Assembly (NCBI GenBank): GCA_963841455.1
Contig: CAWJCU010000002.1
Span: forward strand, 310,001-374,000
DNA from: JAWVFM01 sp963841455
GTDB taxonomy: Bacteria > Actinomycetota > Thermoleophilia > Solirubrobacterales > 70-9
Reading direction: 5' to 3'
DNA: 64,000 nucleotides
The position numbers were made by a program, and so were the translations under genes. The notes under the pieces were generated by a model. The model saw only the letters and a program-made list of their open reading frames with translations, was not told the origin of the DNA and did not search any database. Positions 15,635-25,373 of the stretch are shown here, one piece after another. The first letter of the stretch is position 1; each line of letters starts with the position of its first letter.

Positions 15635-16210
15635 ATGGCGCTTGACTACCCGGCGATCGGCGCAGTCGTCTTCGCGGTCAACCTCCTCCCCGCCTTCGGG
15701 CCGCCGACCGCGGCCGTCCTCGTCGCCTGCACCCTCTCGTTCGACGTCGCGACCGTGCCGCTCGTCGCCTGCGGCGCGTTAGCCGCGGCGGCGGGACGCT
15801 ACGTACTCGCTCGCGCGGCGCGGGCCTTTCGTCCCCGCCTGTCGGCCGGGCGACTCGCCAGCCTCGACGCCGCCGCCGGAGCCCTGCGTGCGAACCGCGG
15901 CGGAACGGTGGCGGGGCTCGGGCTGTTCGCGCTGTCCCCGGTGCCGAGCGCGCCATTGTTCATCGCCGCGGGCGTACTCGACGTTGCCCTGCTGCCGCTC
16001 ACCGCCGCTTTCTTCGCCGGACGGCTCATCTCCTACACGATCTACGTCACGGCCGCCGGTCAGGTCAGGGAGAGCTTGGGCTCGTCGATCACCGCGACGC
16101 TCACCTCGCCGCTCGGGATCGCGATCCAGCTCCTCTCCCTGGCGCTGCTGGCCGCTCTCCTGCGGCTCGACTGGGCCGGGATCCTGAGCCGCCGGAGGGG
16201 GTCGCCGTGA
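15635..16210 (+). CDS. DedA/VTT-like small membrane protein
   Basis: 191 residues, ATG 15635, five or six hydrophobic segments. NLLPAFGPPTAAVL and ALSPVPSAPLFIAAG have the proline-rich re-entrant style of the DedA/VTT family; TLTSPLGIAIQLLSLALL is the final TM. DedA proteins are linked to lipid flipping and membrane homeostasis. Assignment is moderate because the overall sequence is short. The stop overlaps the ZIP gene start by GTGA, so the two are coupled. Confidence 0.55.
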   Translation: MALDYPAIGAVVFAVNLLPAFGPPTAAVLVACTLSFDVATVPLVACGALAAAAGRYVLARAARAFRPRLSAGRLASLDAAAGALRANRGGTVAGLGLFALSPVPSAPLFIAAGVLDVALLPLTAAFFAGRLISYTIYVTAAGQVRESLGSSITATLTSPLGIAIQLLSLALLAALLRLDWAGILSRRRGSP

Positions 16211-16956
16211 GCCCGCTCGCCGTGGATCTCATTCTGCTCGCGGCGATCGGGGCCGCGACGGCGCTCGCCACCGGCCTCGGCGCCGTGCCCGTGTTCGCCC
16301 TCGGCGACAGGGCGGTCACGCTCGAGGCATGGCTGCTCGGCCTCGCCGCCGGGGTGATGACCGTGGCCGCGGTGGCCGGCCTCATCCTCCCCGGCCTCCG
16401 CGAGGGGAGCCTCGGATCGGTCGCGTCCGGCGCGGCCTGCGGCGTCGTCTTCCTCCTCGTCACCCGCCGGCTGATCCAAGACCGCACGGACCGAACCGGC
16501 GAGGGCGCCCGCAGAGCGACCGGGCTTCTCGTCTTTGGGGTCCTCCTGGTCCATAGCCTCCCCGAGGGGATGGCGATGGGGACCGCCTACGCATCCGACA
16601 CCGCCGGCCTCGGCCTCTTCGTCATCCTCGCGATCGCGATCCAGAACGTGCCCGAGGGAACGGCCGTCGCCATTCCGATGGCCGCCGCGGGCGCCACCCG
16701 GTCACGTCAATTCTGGGCGGCGGTGGCGACCAGCCTCCCACAGCCGATCGCCGCCCCTCTCTCCTTCCTGCTGGTCGAGCAAGTGCGAGCGCTCCTCCCG
16801 TTCTCGTTCGGCTTCGCCGGCGCCGCGATGCTGGCGCTGGTGGCCGTCGAGATGCTCCCCAACGCGGTCCGCTCAGGCGGCGTCGTGCGGGCCCTTTTCG
16901 GCGTCGCCATCGGAGCCGCGGCGATGGCCGCCTTCAGTGTCGTGCTCAGCGTTTGA
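16207..16956 (+). CDS. ZIP-family metal transporter
   Basis: 249 residues, GTG start, eight TM helices. The metal-binding signatures of ZIP TM4 and TM5 are intact: VLLVHSLPEGMAMG and IAIQNVPEGTAVAIP, both with the His/Asn-x-x-Pro-Glu-Gly core. The usual His-rich loop between TM3 and TM4 is short (RRLIQDRTDRTGEG). It would import Zn2+, Fe2+ or similar. Coupled to the upstream DedA-like gene and followed by the hydrogenase operon, whose nickel and iron needs make metal import relevant, although specificity is not readable. Confidence 0.88.
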   Translation: MSPLAVDLILLAAIGAATALATGLGAVPVFALGDRAVTLEAWLLGLAAGVMTVAAVAGLILPGLREGSLGSVASGAACGVVFLLVTRRLIQDRTDRTGEGARRATGLLVFGVLLVHSLPEGMAMGTAYASDTAGLGLFVILAIAIQNVPEGTAVAIPMAAAGATRSRQFWAAVATSLPQPIAAPLSFLLVEQVRALLPFSFGFAGAAMLALVAVEMLPNAVRSGGVVRALFGVAIGAAAMAAFSVVLSV

Positions 16957-16964
16957 CGCAGCGC

Positions 16965-16970
16965 GATACC
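16965..16970 (+). promoter_or_regulatory. Putative -10 (TACCCT) of the hydrogenase operon
   Basis: TACCCT lies between the ZIP stop and the hydrogenase beta start, giving a leader of about 40 bases with a GAGGG element (about 17006-17010) before ATG 17017. No good -35 is visible at standard spacing. Confidence 0.3.
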
Positions 16971-17016
16971 CTCGGGCAAGGACGGTCGGATTGGCGATTT
17001 CGGCCGAGGGTTGCTG

Positions 17017-18131
<1,115 letters not shown>

Positions 18132-18135
<4 letters not shown>

Positions 18136-18612
18136 ACGGAACTGGCCAGCACGGCATTGGCGAGCTGCTCGCCGAGGTCCCGACCATGGCCGGCCTGGAC
18201 GCCGCTCACCTCGAGCTGATCGCCGGCTGCGGATTGATCCGCGCCTTTGAGGACGGCGAGCGACTGTTCCGCGAGGGCGACCGCGCCGACGCGTTCTTTG
18301 TCATCCGCCACGGCCGAGTCGCGCTCGAGATTCACGTGCCGGGGCGAGGAGACGTCACCGTCACGACGATCGGACCGGGCGAGATCGCAGGCTGGTCGTG
18401 GCTGGTCCCGCCCTACGAATGGCATCTCGACGCCCGGGCGCTCGAACGCGGCTCGGCAATCGAGTTCGACGGCGCCTGCCTACGTGGCAAGTTCGACTCC
18501 GACCCACGCGCTCGGCTACGAGATGATGCAGCGGTTCGCGACCGTCCTTCTCGAGCGCCTACAGGAGACGCGGGTGCAGATGCTCGACGTCTATGGCCAC
18601 AGCCCCGCCTGA
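18132..18612 (+). CDS. Cyclic-nucleotide-binding-domain protein in hydrogenase operon (one frameshift)
   Basis: About 160 residues if one extra C in the run near 18505-18512 is removed, giving KFDSDHALGYEMMQRFATVL across the join. A single CRP-like cNMP-binding beta-barrel: LIRAFEDGERLFREGDRADA, FFVIRHGRVALEIHV and the phosphate-binding-cassette region IGPGEIAGWSWLVPPY. No helix-turn-helix is present, so it is not a transcription factor. It likely senses a cyclic nucleotide and acts on the complex or on signalling. ATGA overlap with beta; 20-bp overlap with gamma. The frameshift looks like a homopolymer error. Confidence 0.75.
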
Positions 18613-19446
18613 GCGACCGGGACCGATGGTCCCGGTGCCGCACCGGCTCGTCGGCCGCACCCAGGAAACCGCCGACACCTGGACGCTCGAGCTTGAGCCG
18701 ACCGGCGACTCGAGCGACGCGGGCGACTTCGCGCCGGGCCAGTTCAACATGCTCTACGCGTTCGGCGCCGGGCGAGGTCCCGATCTCGATCAGCGGGGCA
18801 CCGGGGGCGGCCGAGGGCGGCCTGATTCATACGGTGCGCGACGTCGGCTCCGTGACCAGGGCGATCTGCGCGGCCCGCCCCGGCGAGATGCTCGGCGTTC
18901 GAGGGCCGTTCGGCAGCGCCTGGCCGCTCGCGGAGGCCGAGGGGCGGGACCTCGTGATCGTCGCCGGCGGCCTCGGCCTGGCGCCGTTGCGGTCGGCGGT
19001 GCTCGCCGCGATCGAAGAGCCGGAGCGGTTCAACGCCGCGTTCCTTCTCTACGGCGGGCGGGAGCCGGGAGCAGCTCCTGTACCGCGAGGAGATCGGCCG
19101 CTGGGCGACCGCCGGCCTGCCGACGGGGCTCATCGTGGACAACGCCGCCGACGGCTGGGCCGGCGACGTCGGCGTCGTCACGAAGTTGATCGAGCGCGCC
19201 GCTTTCGACCCGGCACGAGCCGTGGCCCTGGTTTGCGGACCAGAAGCGATGATGCGGTTCGCCGCTCGCGCGCTTCGGACCCGCGGCGTCGACCCCGCCC
19301 GCATCCACCTCTCGCTCGAGCGCAACATGAAGTGCGCGGTCACCCACTGCGGCCGCTGCCAGCTAGGCCCCGCTTTCATCTGCCGCGAGGGACCCGTGTT
19401 CCGCCTGGCCACGATCCAGCCATGGCTCACGATTCGGGACGTGTGA
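18593..19446 (+). CDS. hydG: Group 3b hydrogenase gamma subunit, FAD/NAD(P)-binding (two frameshifts)
   Basis: About 284 residues when two extra G are removed (near 18771 in GCCGGGCGAG, and near 19064-19068 in GCCGGGAGC). The joined product shows the FAD-domain motif PGQFNMLYAFG, EVPISISGAP, then GLGLAPLRSAVLAAI of the NAD domain, and a C-terminal [2Fe-2S] loop NMKCAVTHCGRCQLGPAFIC. This is the diaphorase-type subunit that couples H2 turnover to NAD(P)H. ATG 18593 overlaps the cNMP gene end; the stop overlaps the small subunit by GTGA. Both indels are +1 in G runs, so the natural gene is probably intact. Confidence 0.85.
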
Positions 19447-20270
19447 CGGAACCCGAGCGGAAGCCGCGGCTGGCGGTCTGGAAGTTCGCCTCCTGCGACG
19501 GCTGCCAGCTCAGCCTGCTCGACCTCGAGGACGAGATCCTCGGCCTGGCTGAGGAGCTCGAGGTCGCCTACTTCATGGAGGCGACGCGTGCCGAGGTCGA
19601 GGGACCGTACGACCTCTCCCTGGTCGAGGGCTCGATCACGACCAGCGGCGACGCCGAGCGGATCCAGCGGGTACGTTCGGCCTCTCGACACCTGGTGACG
19701 ATCGGCGCCTGCGCGACCTCCGGCGGTATCCAGGCGCTGCGCAACTTCGCCGATACTCCCGAGCTGGTCGCCGCCGTCTACGCGACGCCGTCCTACATCT
19801 CGACCCTGGATACCTCGACCCCGATCAGCGCCCACGTCCCGGTCGACTTCGAGCTCCAGGGTTGCCCGATCAACAAGCGTCAGCTCCTCGAGGTGATCGG
19901 CGCCTTCCTCGGCGACCGAGCCCCCAGCGTCCCCCCGCACAGCGTCTGCCTCGAGTGCAAGCGGCGCGGGAACGTCTGCGTGATGGTGGCCCACGGCACT
20001 CCGTGCCTGGGGCCGGTGACCCACGCTGGGTGCGGCGCACTGTGTCCTTCCTACAACCGCGGCTGCTACGGGTGCTACGGGCCGATGGAGACGCCGAACG
20101 CCCCCTCGCTCACCTCCTGGCTCGGCCGAAAGCTGGAGGTCGATCCGGCCGAGCTGGTGCGCGTCTACCGAACCTTCAACGCGGGCTCGCCGTCGTTCAA
20201 GGACGCGAGCAGCGCGGTCGAGGAGAGGGGAATCCACGGCCCGGAGCACGGGGGGGCCTTCGGTGCCTGA
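19443..20270 (+). CDS. hydD: Group 3b [NiFe]-hydrogenase small (delta) subunit
   Basis: About 275 residues. Proximal-cluster motif KFASCDGCQLSLLDLED is near the N-terminus and no Tat signal peptide is present, which fits a cytoplasmic group 3 enzyme. Later Cys groups (VPPHSVCLECKRRGNVCVM, GCGALCPSYNRGCYGCYG) supply the remaining Fe-S clusters. GTG 19443 overlaps the gamma stop (GTGA); ATG 19422 is an alternative seven codons earlier. It carries electrons from the active site to the beta and gamma subunits. Its stop overlaps the large subunit GTG by 8 bases. Confidence 0.9.
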   Translation: MTEPERKPRLAVWKFASCDGCQLSLLDLEDEILGLAEELEVAYFMEATRAEVEGPYDLSLVEGSITTSGDAERIQRVRSASRHLVTIGACATSGGIQALRNFADTPELVAAVYATPSYISTLDTSTPISAHVPVDFELQGCPINKRQLLEVIGAFLGDRAPSVPPHSVCLECKRRGNVCVMVAHGTPCLGPVTHAGCGALCPSYNRGCYGCYGPMETPNAPSLTSWLGRKLEVDPAELVRVYRTFNAGSPSFKDASSAVEERGIHGPEHGGAFGA

Positions 20271-21576
20271 GAACGGCGACGCCGGGACCAGGACGATTCG
20301 CACCGAGGTTCTGGCCCGGGTCGAGGGCGAGGGGGCGATGTTCGTCCGGCTGCGTGGAACGGAGGTGCTCGAGGTCCGACTCGAAATCTTCGAGCCTCCG
20401 CGCCTGTTCGAATCCCTGCTCCGCGGACGCGCCTTCACCGAGCCGCCGGACATCACGGCCCGGATCTGCGGGATCTGCCCGGTCGCCTACCAGATGAGCG
20501 CCTGCCGGGCGGTCGAGGATGCGCTCGGCGTTACCGTCGAGGGCCCGGTCGACGAGCTTCGGCGCCTGATCTACTGCGGCGAGTGGCTGGAGAGCCACGC
20601 CCTCCACGTCTACATGCTCCACGCGCCCGACTTCCTCGGGTACGAGAGCGCCTTCGCCATGGCGGGTGAGCATCGCAAGATCGTCGAGCGGGGACTGCGG
20701 ACGAAGAAGGTTGGTAACGCCTTGATCACGCTCGTCGGGGGTCGTGAAGTGCATCCGATCAACGTCCGCGTCGGGGGCTTCTACCGCGCGCCCGCGCGGC
20801 GCGAGCTCGAGCAGCTGCGCGATCCGCTCGAGCGGGCCCGCGAGGAGGCCGCGGAAACGGTGCGCTGGGCCGCAGCGCTGCCGTTCCCGGAGCTCGACCC
20901 TGGTTATGAGCTCGTCTCGTGGCGCGGGGCCGACGGCCGCTACCCGATCCAGCAGCCGGGGAGGATCGTCTCCTCGAAAGGCATCGACACCGAGGCGCAG
21001 GGGTTCGACGACGTCTTCGAAGAACGCCACGTTGAGCACTCGAACGCGCTCCATTCCGTGATCCGCGGCCGGGGCTCGTATCTCGCCGGGCCGATGGCCC
21101 GCTTCAACCTCAACCGGGACCGGCTCTCGCCGGTCGCCCTCGACGCCGCCCGCGACGCTGGGATCGCAGACGGCTGCTCGAACCCGTTTCAGAGCATCGT
21201 GGTCCGCGGCGTCGAGATCCTCTACGCGCTCGATGAGGCGCTGCGCCTGATCGACGCCTACGAGCCGCCCGACCCGCCGGCTCTGGAGCTGGAGGCCGCC
21301 GCCGGTGTGGGGCACGGCGTCACCGAGGCGCCGCGGGGCCTCCTCTACCACCGCTACGAGCTGGCGCCCGACGGCACGATCGCCGCCGCGCGCATCGTCC
21401 CGCCGACCTCGCAGAACCAACTCGCGATCGAGGAGGACCTGCGCGATTTCGTCGCCGCCAACGTCGACCTCGACGATGAGGAGCTGACGCTGCGCTGCGA
21501 GCAGGCGATCCGCAACTACGACCCGTGCATCTCCTGCGCCACCCACTTCCTCCGCCTCGAGGTGACACGGGAGTGA
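20263..21576 (+). CDS. hydA: Group 3b [NiFe]-hydrogenase large (alpha) subunit
   Basis: 437 residues. The L1 motif ITARICGICPVAYQMSACR gives the first Cys pair, and L2 is IRNYDPCISCATHFLRLEV. The four Cys bind the Ni-Fe(CN)2CO centre; the residues after DPCISCATHF form a C-terminal extension expected to be removed on maturation. L2 DPCxxCxxH/R and the gene order identify group 3b (NADP-coupled, formerly sulfhydrogenase). No Hyp genes are in the window, so the maturation machinery must be elsewhere. The stop overlaps the maturation protease GTG. Confidence 0.93.
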   Translation: MPENGDAGTRTIRTEVLARVEGEGAMFVRLRGTEVLEVRLEIFEPPRLFESLLRGRAFTEPPDITARICGICPVAYQMSACRAVEDALGVTVEGPVDELRRLIYCGEWLESHALHVYMLHAPDFLGYESAFAMAGEHRKIVERGLRTKKVGNALITLVGGREVHPINVRVGGFYRAPARRELEQLRDPLERAREEAAETVRWAAALPFPELDPGYELVSWRGADGRYPIQQPGRIVSSKGIDTEAQGFDDVFEERHVEHSNALHSVIRGRGSYLAGPMARFNLNRDRLSPVALDAARDAGIADGCSNPFQSIVVRGVEILYALDEALRLIDAYEPPDPPALELEAAAGVGHGVTEAPRGLLYHRYELAPDGTIAAARIVPPTSQNQLAIEEDLRDFVAANVDLDDEELTLRCEQAIRNYDPCISCATHFLRLEVTRE

Positions 21577-22043
21577 GTGGCGGCTCGGCCCGGCCGAGCG
21601 CCGTCGTGATCGGGGTCGGGAACCCGGTCCGGGGCGACGACGGGGCCGGCATCGAGGTCGCAAGGCAGGTCCGTGCCCTGGCTGCTCCGGGGGTCAGGGT
21701 GCTGGAGCTCGACGGCGAGCCGAGTGGCCTCATCGACGCCTGGGAGGGCATCGATCGCGCCGTCGTCATAGACGCTGCCGTCTCAGGCTCCGCGCCTGGG
21801 ACGGTGCGGCGGCTTGACGCGGTGGCCGAGCCGCTGCCCAGTGGCCTTCGTGCAGCCTCGACGCACGACTTCGGCGTCGCCGAGGCGGTCGAGCTCGGGC
21901 GGGCCTTGGAGCGGCTGCCAGGGCGCCTCGTCGTCTACGGAATAGAGGGGGAGCGCTTCGATGCAGGCACCCCGCTGACGCCGGCCGTCGCGAGAGCCGT
22001 TGCGAAGGTCGCCCGGCAGGTACTCGCCGACGTCTCGGGCTGA
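21573..22043 (+). CDS. Hydrogenase maturation protease (HycI/HyaD family)
   Basis: 156 residues, GTG overlapping the large-subunit stop. VIGVGNPVRGDDGAGIEVAR is the family opening with the first metal-sensing Asp; AVVIDAAVSGSAPGTV holds the second Asp; the His ligand lies in ASTHDFGVAEAVEL. It cleaves the large-subunit C-terminus after nickel insertion. The direct overlap with hydA makes the substrate clear. Confidence 0.9.
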   Translation: MSGGSARPSAVVIGVGNPVRGDDGAGIEVARQVRALAAPGVRVLELDGEPSGLIDAWEGIDRAVVIDAAVSGSAPGTVRRLDAVAEPLPSGLRAASTHDFGVAEAVELGRALERLPGRLVVYGIEGERFDAGTPLTPAVARAVAKVARQVLADVSG

Positions 22044-22131
22044 GCAGCCGCCCGGGTTCCGGGTTCCTACGGCCTCGAACCGCGCGTTTTTGCGGTTGCC
22101 GCAGAGCCGGGCCGGTGCCACGCTGGCTGCT

Positions 22132-22335
22132 ATGGAGGTAGTCCACTGCCCACAGTGCGATGCCGAGCTGGGCACGACCGTGAGTCGCGCCTGGCTCCGC
22201 TGCCCGAGCTGCGGCCAGACGCTGCCGCTGAAGCCCCACTCAGCCGTGATCGAGAGGCTGATCCGCGAACGCCTGGCTCACGGCTCCGGAGGCCGATGGT
22301 CGAAGGCGGAACGATCGACCCCGAGGCGATCGTGA
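22132..22335 (+). CDS. Small zinc-ribbon protein
   Basis: 67 residues, ATG 22132. Two CxxC knuckles, VHCPQCDAE and LRCPSCGQTL, form a rubredoxin-like zinc ribbon, followed by a basic tail. The 3' end overlaps the next gene's start by 40 bp. No enzymatic domain. Position after the hydrogenase maturation protease suggests co-transcription, but it lacks the N-terminal Ni-binding His of HypA, so I do not call it HypA. Confidence 0.6.
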   Translation: MEVVHCPQCDAELGTTVSRAWLRCPSCGQTLPLKPHSAVIERLIRERLAHGSGGRWSKAERSTPRRS

Positions 22336-23561
22336 CCGCCCAAGCCGGAGGGACGATCGCCGGGCTCGGCGTCCATTCGGAGATCGGCCGCCTGCGCCGC
22401 GTAGTCCTCCGCCGGCCGGGCTTCGAGCTCAATCGCTTCGCCCTCCCCGACCGGACACGGCTGCCCTCCAAGGACGTCCATCGGGTTCGGCAGGCCCGGC
22501 AGGAGCACGACGCCTTCGCGGACGCGCTCGCCGGTCATGGGGTCGAGGTCCTCTACCTCGGAGATCTTCTCGTCGAGACGCTGGAGCTGCCGCAGGCGCG
22601 GGCCGAGCTGATCGAGGAGACCCTGGGGGCCACGGCCCTCGCCCCAGGCCCGGCGGCGGCGCTCGCGGTGTGGCTCGACTCGCTTGGCTCGCTCGAGCTC
22701 GCAGCCCATCTGATCGGCGGTGTGGCCGGCGGCCAGGTGCCGGCACTCAAGGGCTCGCGGCGAGGCATCAGGCGAATAGACGGCAGCGGCTTCGTGGTCC
22801 CGCCGCTGCCCGGGCACGGGCTGCTGCGCACGGCTGCGACGTGGATATTCGATGGCGTCGCCCTCCGCGCCGAGCGCCCGGGCGAGCGGGGGGAATCGAT
22901 CTACCTCGCGGCCATCTGCCGCCATCATCCGGGCTTCGCGGGCTCGCCCCATGAGGTCTGGACCGAGGGCTTGGCCGGGCCGGCGCGGCTCGACGGCAAC
23001 GACGTGTTCGTGCTCGGCGACGGTTGTCTCCTGATCACCACCGGTGCCGAGACGACGGGCATCACCGCGGCGCTCCTCGCCAAACGGCTCTTCGCCGCCG
23101 GCTCCGCGCGCCGGGTGATCGTCGCGTCCCCTCCCGCCGGGCGCACCGGGGTCACCCTTGCCACTGGCCTGACGATGGTCGACCGCGAGACCTTTGCGGT
23201 CCGCCGGGGGCTGTGCGAGGACGCGGTGGTCCACAGCCTTCATCCACACGATGGCGACCTGTTCGCCGATCGCGAGACCGACCTCTTCGCCGCGATCGCC
23301 GACGCCCTCGACGTCGACTCGCTGCGCCTGATCGAGATCGACGCCGACCACCGAAACGGTGATCGTCATCGGGTGTCAGGGGGGACCGGCGTCCTCGCGG
23401 TCGCCCCCGGGGCGGTCCTCGCCTCCGACCATCACACCGAGGCAAACGCCATGCTTCGAAGGGCGGGCATCGACGTGACCACGGTGCCCGCGGCGGGGCG
23501 CACGGCCGCGGGGGCGAGCCTCCGGAGCATGAGTTGCGCCATCGCGCGCGATCGGGCCTAG
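22296..23561 (+). CDS. Arginine-deiminase-fold protein lacking catalytic residues (probable pseudoenzyme)
   Basis: About 421 residues, ATG 22296. Collinear with arginine deiminase along the C-terminal two-thirds: YLAAICRHHPGFAGSP, NDVFVLGDGCLLITTGAETT, TLATGLTMVDRETFAV, GTGVLAVAPGAVLASDHHTE and ASLRSMSCAIAR. But every catalytic element differs: the TRD block reads TAA, EGGD reads DGND, the HLDT His motif reads TLAT, and the nucleophilic Cys of the C-terminal CMS motif is Ser (SMSC). The frame is open throughout, so it looks maintained rather than decayed. Arginine hydrolysis is unlikely; a binding or new role is possible. Follows the hydrogenase operon. Confidence 0.7.
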   Translation: MVEGGTIDPEAIVTAQAGGTIAGLGVHSEIGRLRRVVLRRPGFELNRFALPDRTRLPSKDVHRVRQARQEHDAFADALAGHGVEVLYLGDLLVETLELPQARAELIEETLGATALAPGPAAALAVWLDSLGSLELAAHLIGGVAGGQVPALKGSRRGIRRIDGSGFVVPPLPGHGLLRTAATWIFDGVALRAERPGERGESIYLAAICRHHPGFAGSPHEVWTEGLAGPARLDGNDVFVLGDGCLLITTGAETTGITAALLAKRLFAAGSARRVIVASPPAGRTGVTLATGLTMVDRETFAVRRGLCEDAVVHSLHPHDGDLFADRETDLFAAIADALDVDSLRLIEIDADHRNGDRHRVSGGTGVLAVAPGAVLASDHHTEANAMLRRAGIDVTTVPAAGRTAAGASLRSMSCAIARDRA

Positions 23562-23602
23562 CGACGCGCGGCTCGCGCCCGACCGCTGCGCAGACCCTGA
23601 GC

Positions 23603-23608
23603 TACGTT
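23603..23608 (+). promoter_or_regulatory. Putative -10 (TACGTT) for leaderless PHP phosphatase gene
   Basis: TACGTT ends 8 bases before GTG 23617. Same spacing class as the other leaderless candidates. Confidence 0.35.
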
Positions 23609-23616
23609 CCGGTCGC

Positions 23617-24342
23617 GTGATCGATCTTCACTGCCACATCCTCCCCGCCGTCGACGACGGCGCAGCGAGCCTCGCCGAATCGGTGGCGATGGCGCGTCAG
23701 GCCGAGGCGGATGGCATCGAGATCGTCTGCGCGACCCCGCACATCCGCCACGACCACGACGTCCGCATCGACGAGCTTTCCGAGGCCACCGAGGGCCTGA
23801 ACCGCGCGCTCGGCTCGGCCGGAACTTCGACGCGGGTCATCGCGGCCGGCGAGGTCGCTGCCCCGATCCTCGGTCATCTCGACAACGACGAGCTGGCCGT
23901 CGTCGCCCTCGGTGGCAGATGGATCCTTCTCGAGCCCTTTGCGGGGCCACTCGACGACCGCCTGTTGGAGTCTGTCGTCGCCCTCACCGAGCGCGGCTTT
24001 CGGGCCCTGGTCGCCCACCCCGAGCGCCATCCCGGCGAGGAACTGCACGACGTGTTGCTTCGAGCGGTGAACGCGGGTGCGCTCGTTCAGGCGACGGCTG
24101 CGCACGTCGCCGCCGGAGCGGCGAGCCAGACGCTCGTCAACCTCGCTCGCGGGGGTCTCGTACACGTGCTCGGCAGCGACTCGCATTCCTCGCGGGTCGG
24201 TAGGCCGGTGCGGCTCTCGGACGGACTCGCCAAGTTCGCGGACGACGCCGAGCTGCGACCGCACATCGAGTGGATCGCAGAGACGGCCCCGGGCGCGATC
24301 GTCCGCGGCGAAGACATCGAGCCTCCGATCAGGCCGGCCTGA
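23617..24342 (+). CDS. CpsB/CapC-type tyrosine-protein phosphatase (PHP domain)
   Basis: 241 residues, GTG start at the exact PHP beginning: DLHCHILPAVDDGA (metal-binding HxH), EIVCATPHIRHDHD, VAHPERHPG and LGSDSHSSRVGR. These match manganese-dependent phosphotyrosine phosphatases that control capsule or exopolysaccharide assembly. No kinase or polysaccharide genes flank it, so its substrate is unknown here. Convergent with the PfkB kinase gene (15 bp gap). Confidence 0.82.
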   Translation: MIDLHCHILPAVDDGAASLAESVAMARQAEADGIEIVCATPHIRHDHDVRIDELSEATEGLNRALGSAGTSTRVIAAGEVAAPILGHLDNDELAVVALGGRWILLEPFAGPLDDRLLESVVALTERGFRALVAHPERHPGEELHDVLLRAVNAGALVQATAAHVAAGAASQTLVNLARGGLVHVLGSDSHSSRVGRPVRLSDGLAKFADDAELRPHIEWIAETAPGAIVRGEDIEPPIRPA

Positions 24343-24357
24343 CGGGCTCGGCCCAGC

Positions 24358-25284
24358 CTACGCCGGCCGGAGCTCGACGCTCGGGAGAAGCTCCTGGATC
24401 GTGGTCCCCCGCGGCGAGCCGAGGCCGTGGCGGAGGAAGTTCGCCGCGCCGGCCGCGGCGCCGAGCCGAAGCGCCTCGTCCCAGGGCCGCCCCGCCGCGA
24501 TCGAGGCGGTGAGGGCGCCCATCATGGCGTCGCCGCAGCCTTCCCGGGCGCCGCGCTCCAGTCGCGGCGGGATCAACCAATGCGCTTCGTCATCGTGGAG
24601 CACAAGCGCCGGCTCGGCGCCGCGAGTGACGATCACGGAGTCGGCCCCCGCGTCGAGGAGGCGCGTGGCAGCTTCGCGCAAGCTCTCGGGCGTGTCGACC
24701 GGTCCGACCACGAACTCGGCGAGCTCCCAGTCGTTGACCTTCACCACGGCCGGCCGTCCCTCCAGCACGCTGTCGAGCCGCGGCGAGGAGAGGTCGGCGA
24801 ACACAGGCGTGCCATTGGCGCCGACGTCGGAAGCGAGGTTGCCGTAGAGCTCCAGCGGAAGCGTGTCGCCGGGGTAGGGGTTGCAGATCAGCAGCGCGTC
24901 GGCGTCGAGCGCGGTCGTGCAGGTGATGGAGAAGAGATCGTCGAGCTCGTGGCGGGAGGGCGGATCCGAGGTCGCCTGGGAGATGAGGACGCGCTCGCCC
25001 CGGCGACGGTCGATCACATAGCAGCCGCTCGCCGCGGCGCTGGACACCAGCCTCGCCTCGCCCACGGCGTGCTCGAGCAGAGGGCCGAGCACGGCGCCGG
25101 TCTCCCCGCCGATGAAACCGCACAGTACCGCCCGCGTGCCGAGCTCGCCGGCGACGCGCGAGGCCCACACGCCCTGGCCGCCGGCGTGGAGGTGGACGTC
25201 GTCGCGTCCGGCCGCCCGCGCCTCGATCGTGATCGACAGAAGCGGGTTGGGTCCGAAGACGGCGATGCGCGGAGGCGCGGCCAC
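24358..25284 (-). CDS. PfkB-family sugar kinase
   Basis: 308 residues from GTG 25284 (RIAVFGPNPLLSITIE). LHAGGQGVWASRVAGELG matches the N-terminal PfkB signature of the 1-phosphofructokinase/tagatose-6-phosphate kinase branch, and GAREGCGDAMMGALTASI is the C-terminal signature with the catalytic Asp. The usual GAGD is GCGD here. Substrate probably a sugar phosphate; not resolved. Divergent from apbE-A, with an 89-bp shared upstream region. Confidence 0.8.
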   Translation of the reverse strand: MAAPPRIAVFGPNPLLSITIEARAAGRDDVHLHAGGQGVWASRVAGELGTRAVLCGFIGGETGAVLGPLLEHAVGEARLVSSAAASGCYVIDRRRGERVLISQATSDPPSRHELDDLFSITCTTALDADALLICNPYPGDTLPLELYGNLASDVGANGTPVFADLSSPRLDSVLEGRPAVVKVNDWELAEFVVGPVDTPESLREAATRLLDAGADSVIVTRGAEPALVLHDDEAHWLIPPRLERGAREGCGDAMMGALTASIAAGRPWDEALRLGAAAGAANFLRHGLGSPRGTTIQELLPSVELRPA

Positions 25285-25373
25285 GCGGCGAGCATATGGC
25301 CGCAGCCAGCCTCGGCGCCGTTGACGATCGTGCGAATCGCTCGGCGGCGCGCCGGCTGTGCGAGCATCCCGCC

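Noticed and set aside
22132..22335. Zinc-ribbon protein as HypA hydrogenase maturation factor
   Set aside because: Lacks the N-terminal Met-His nickel site and the HypA size (about 110 residues).
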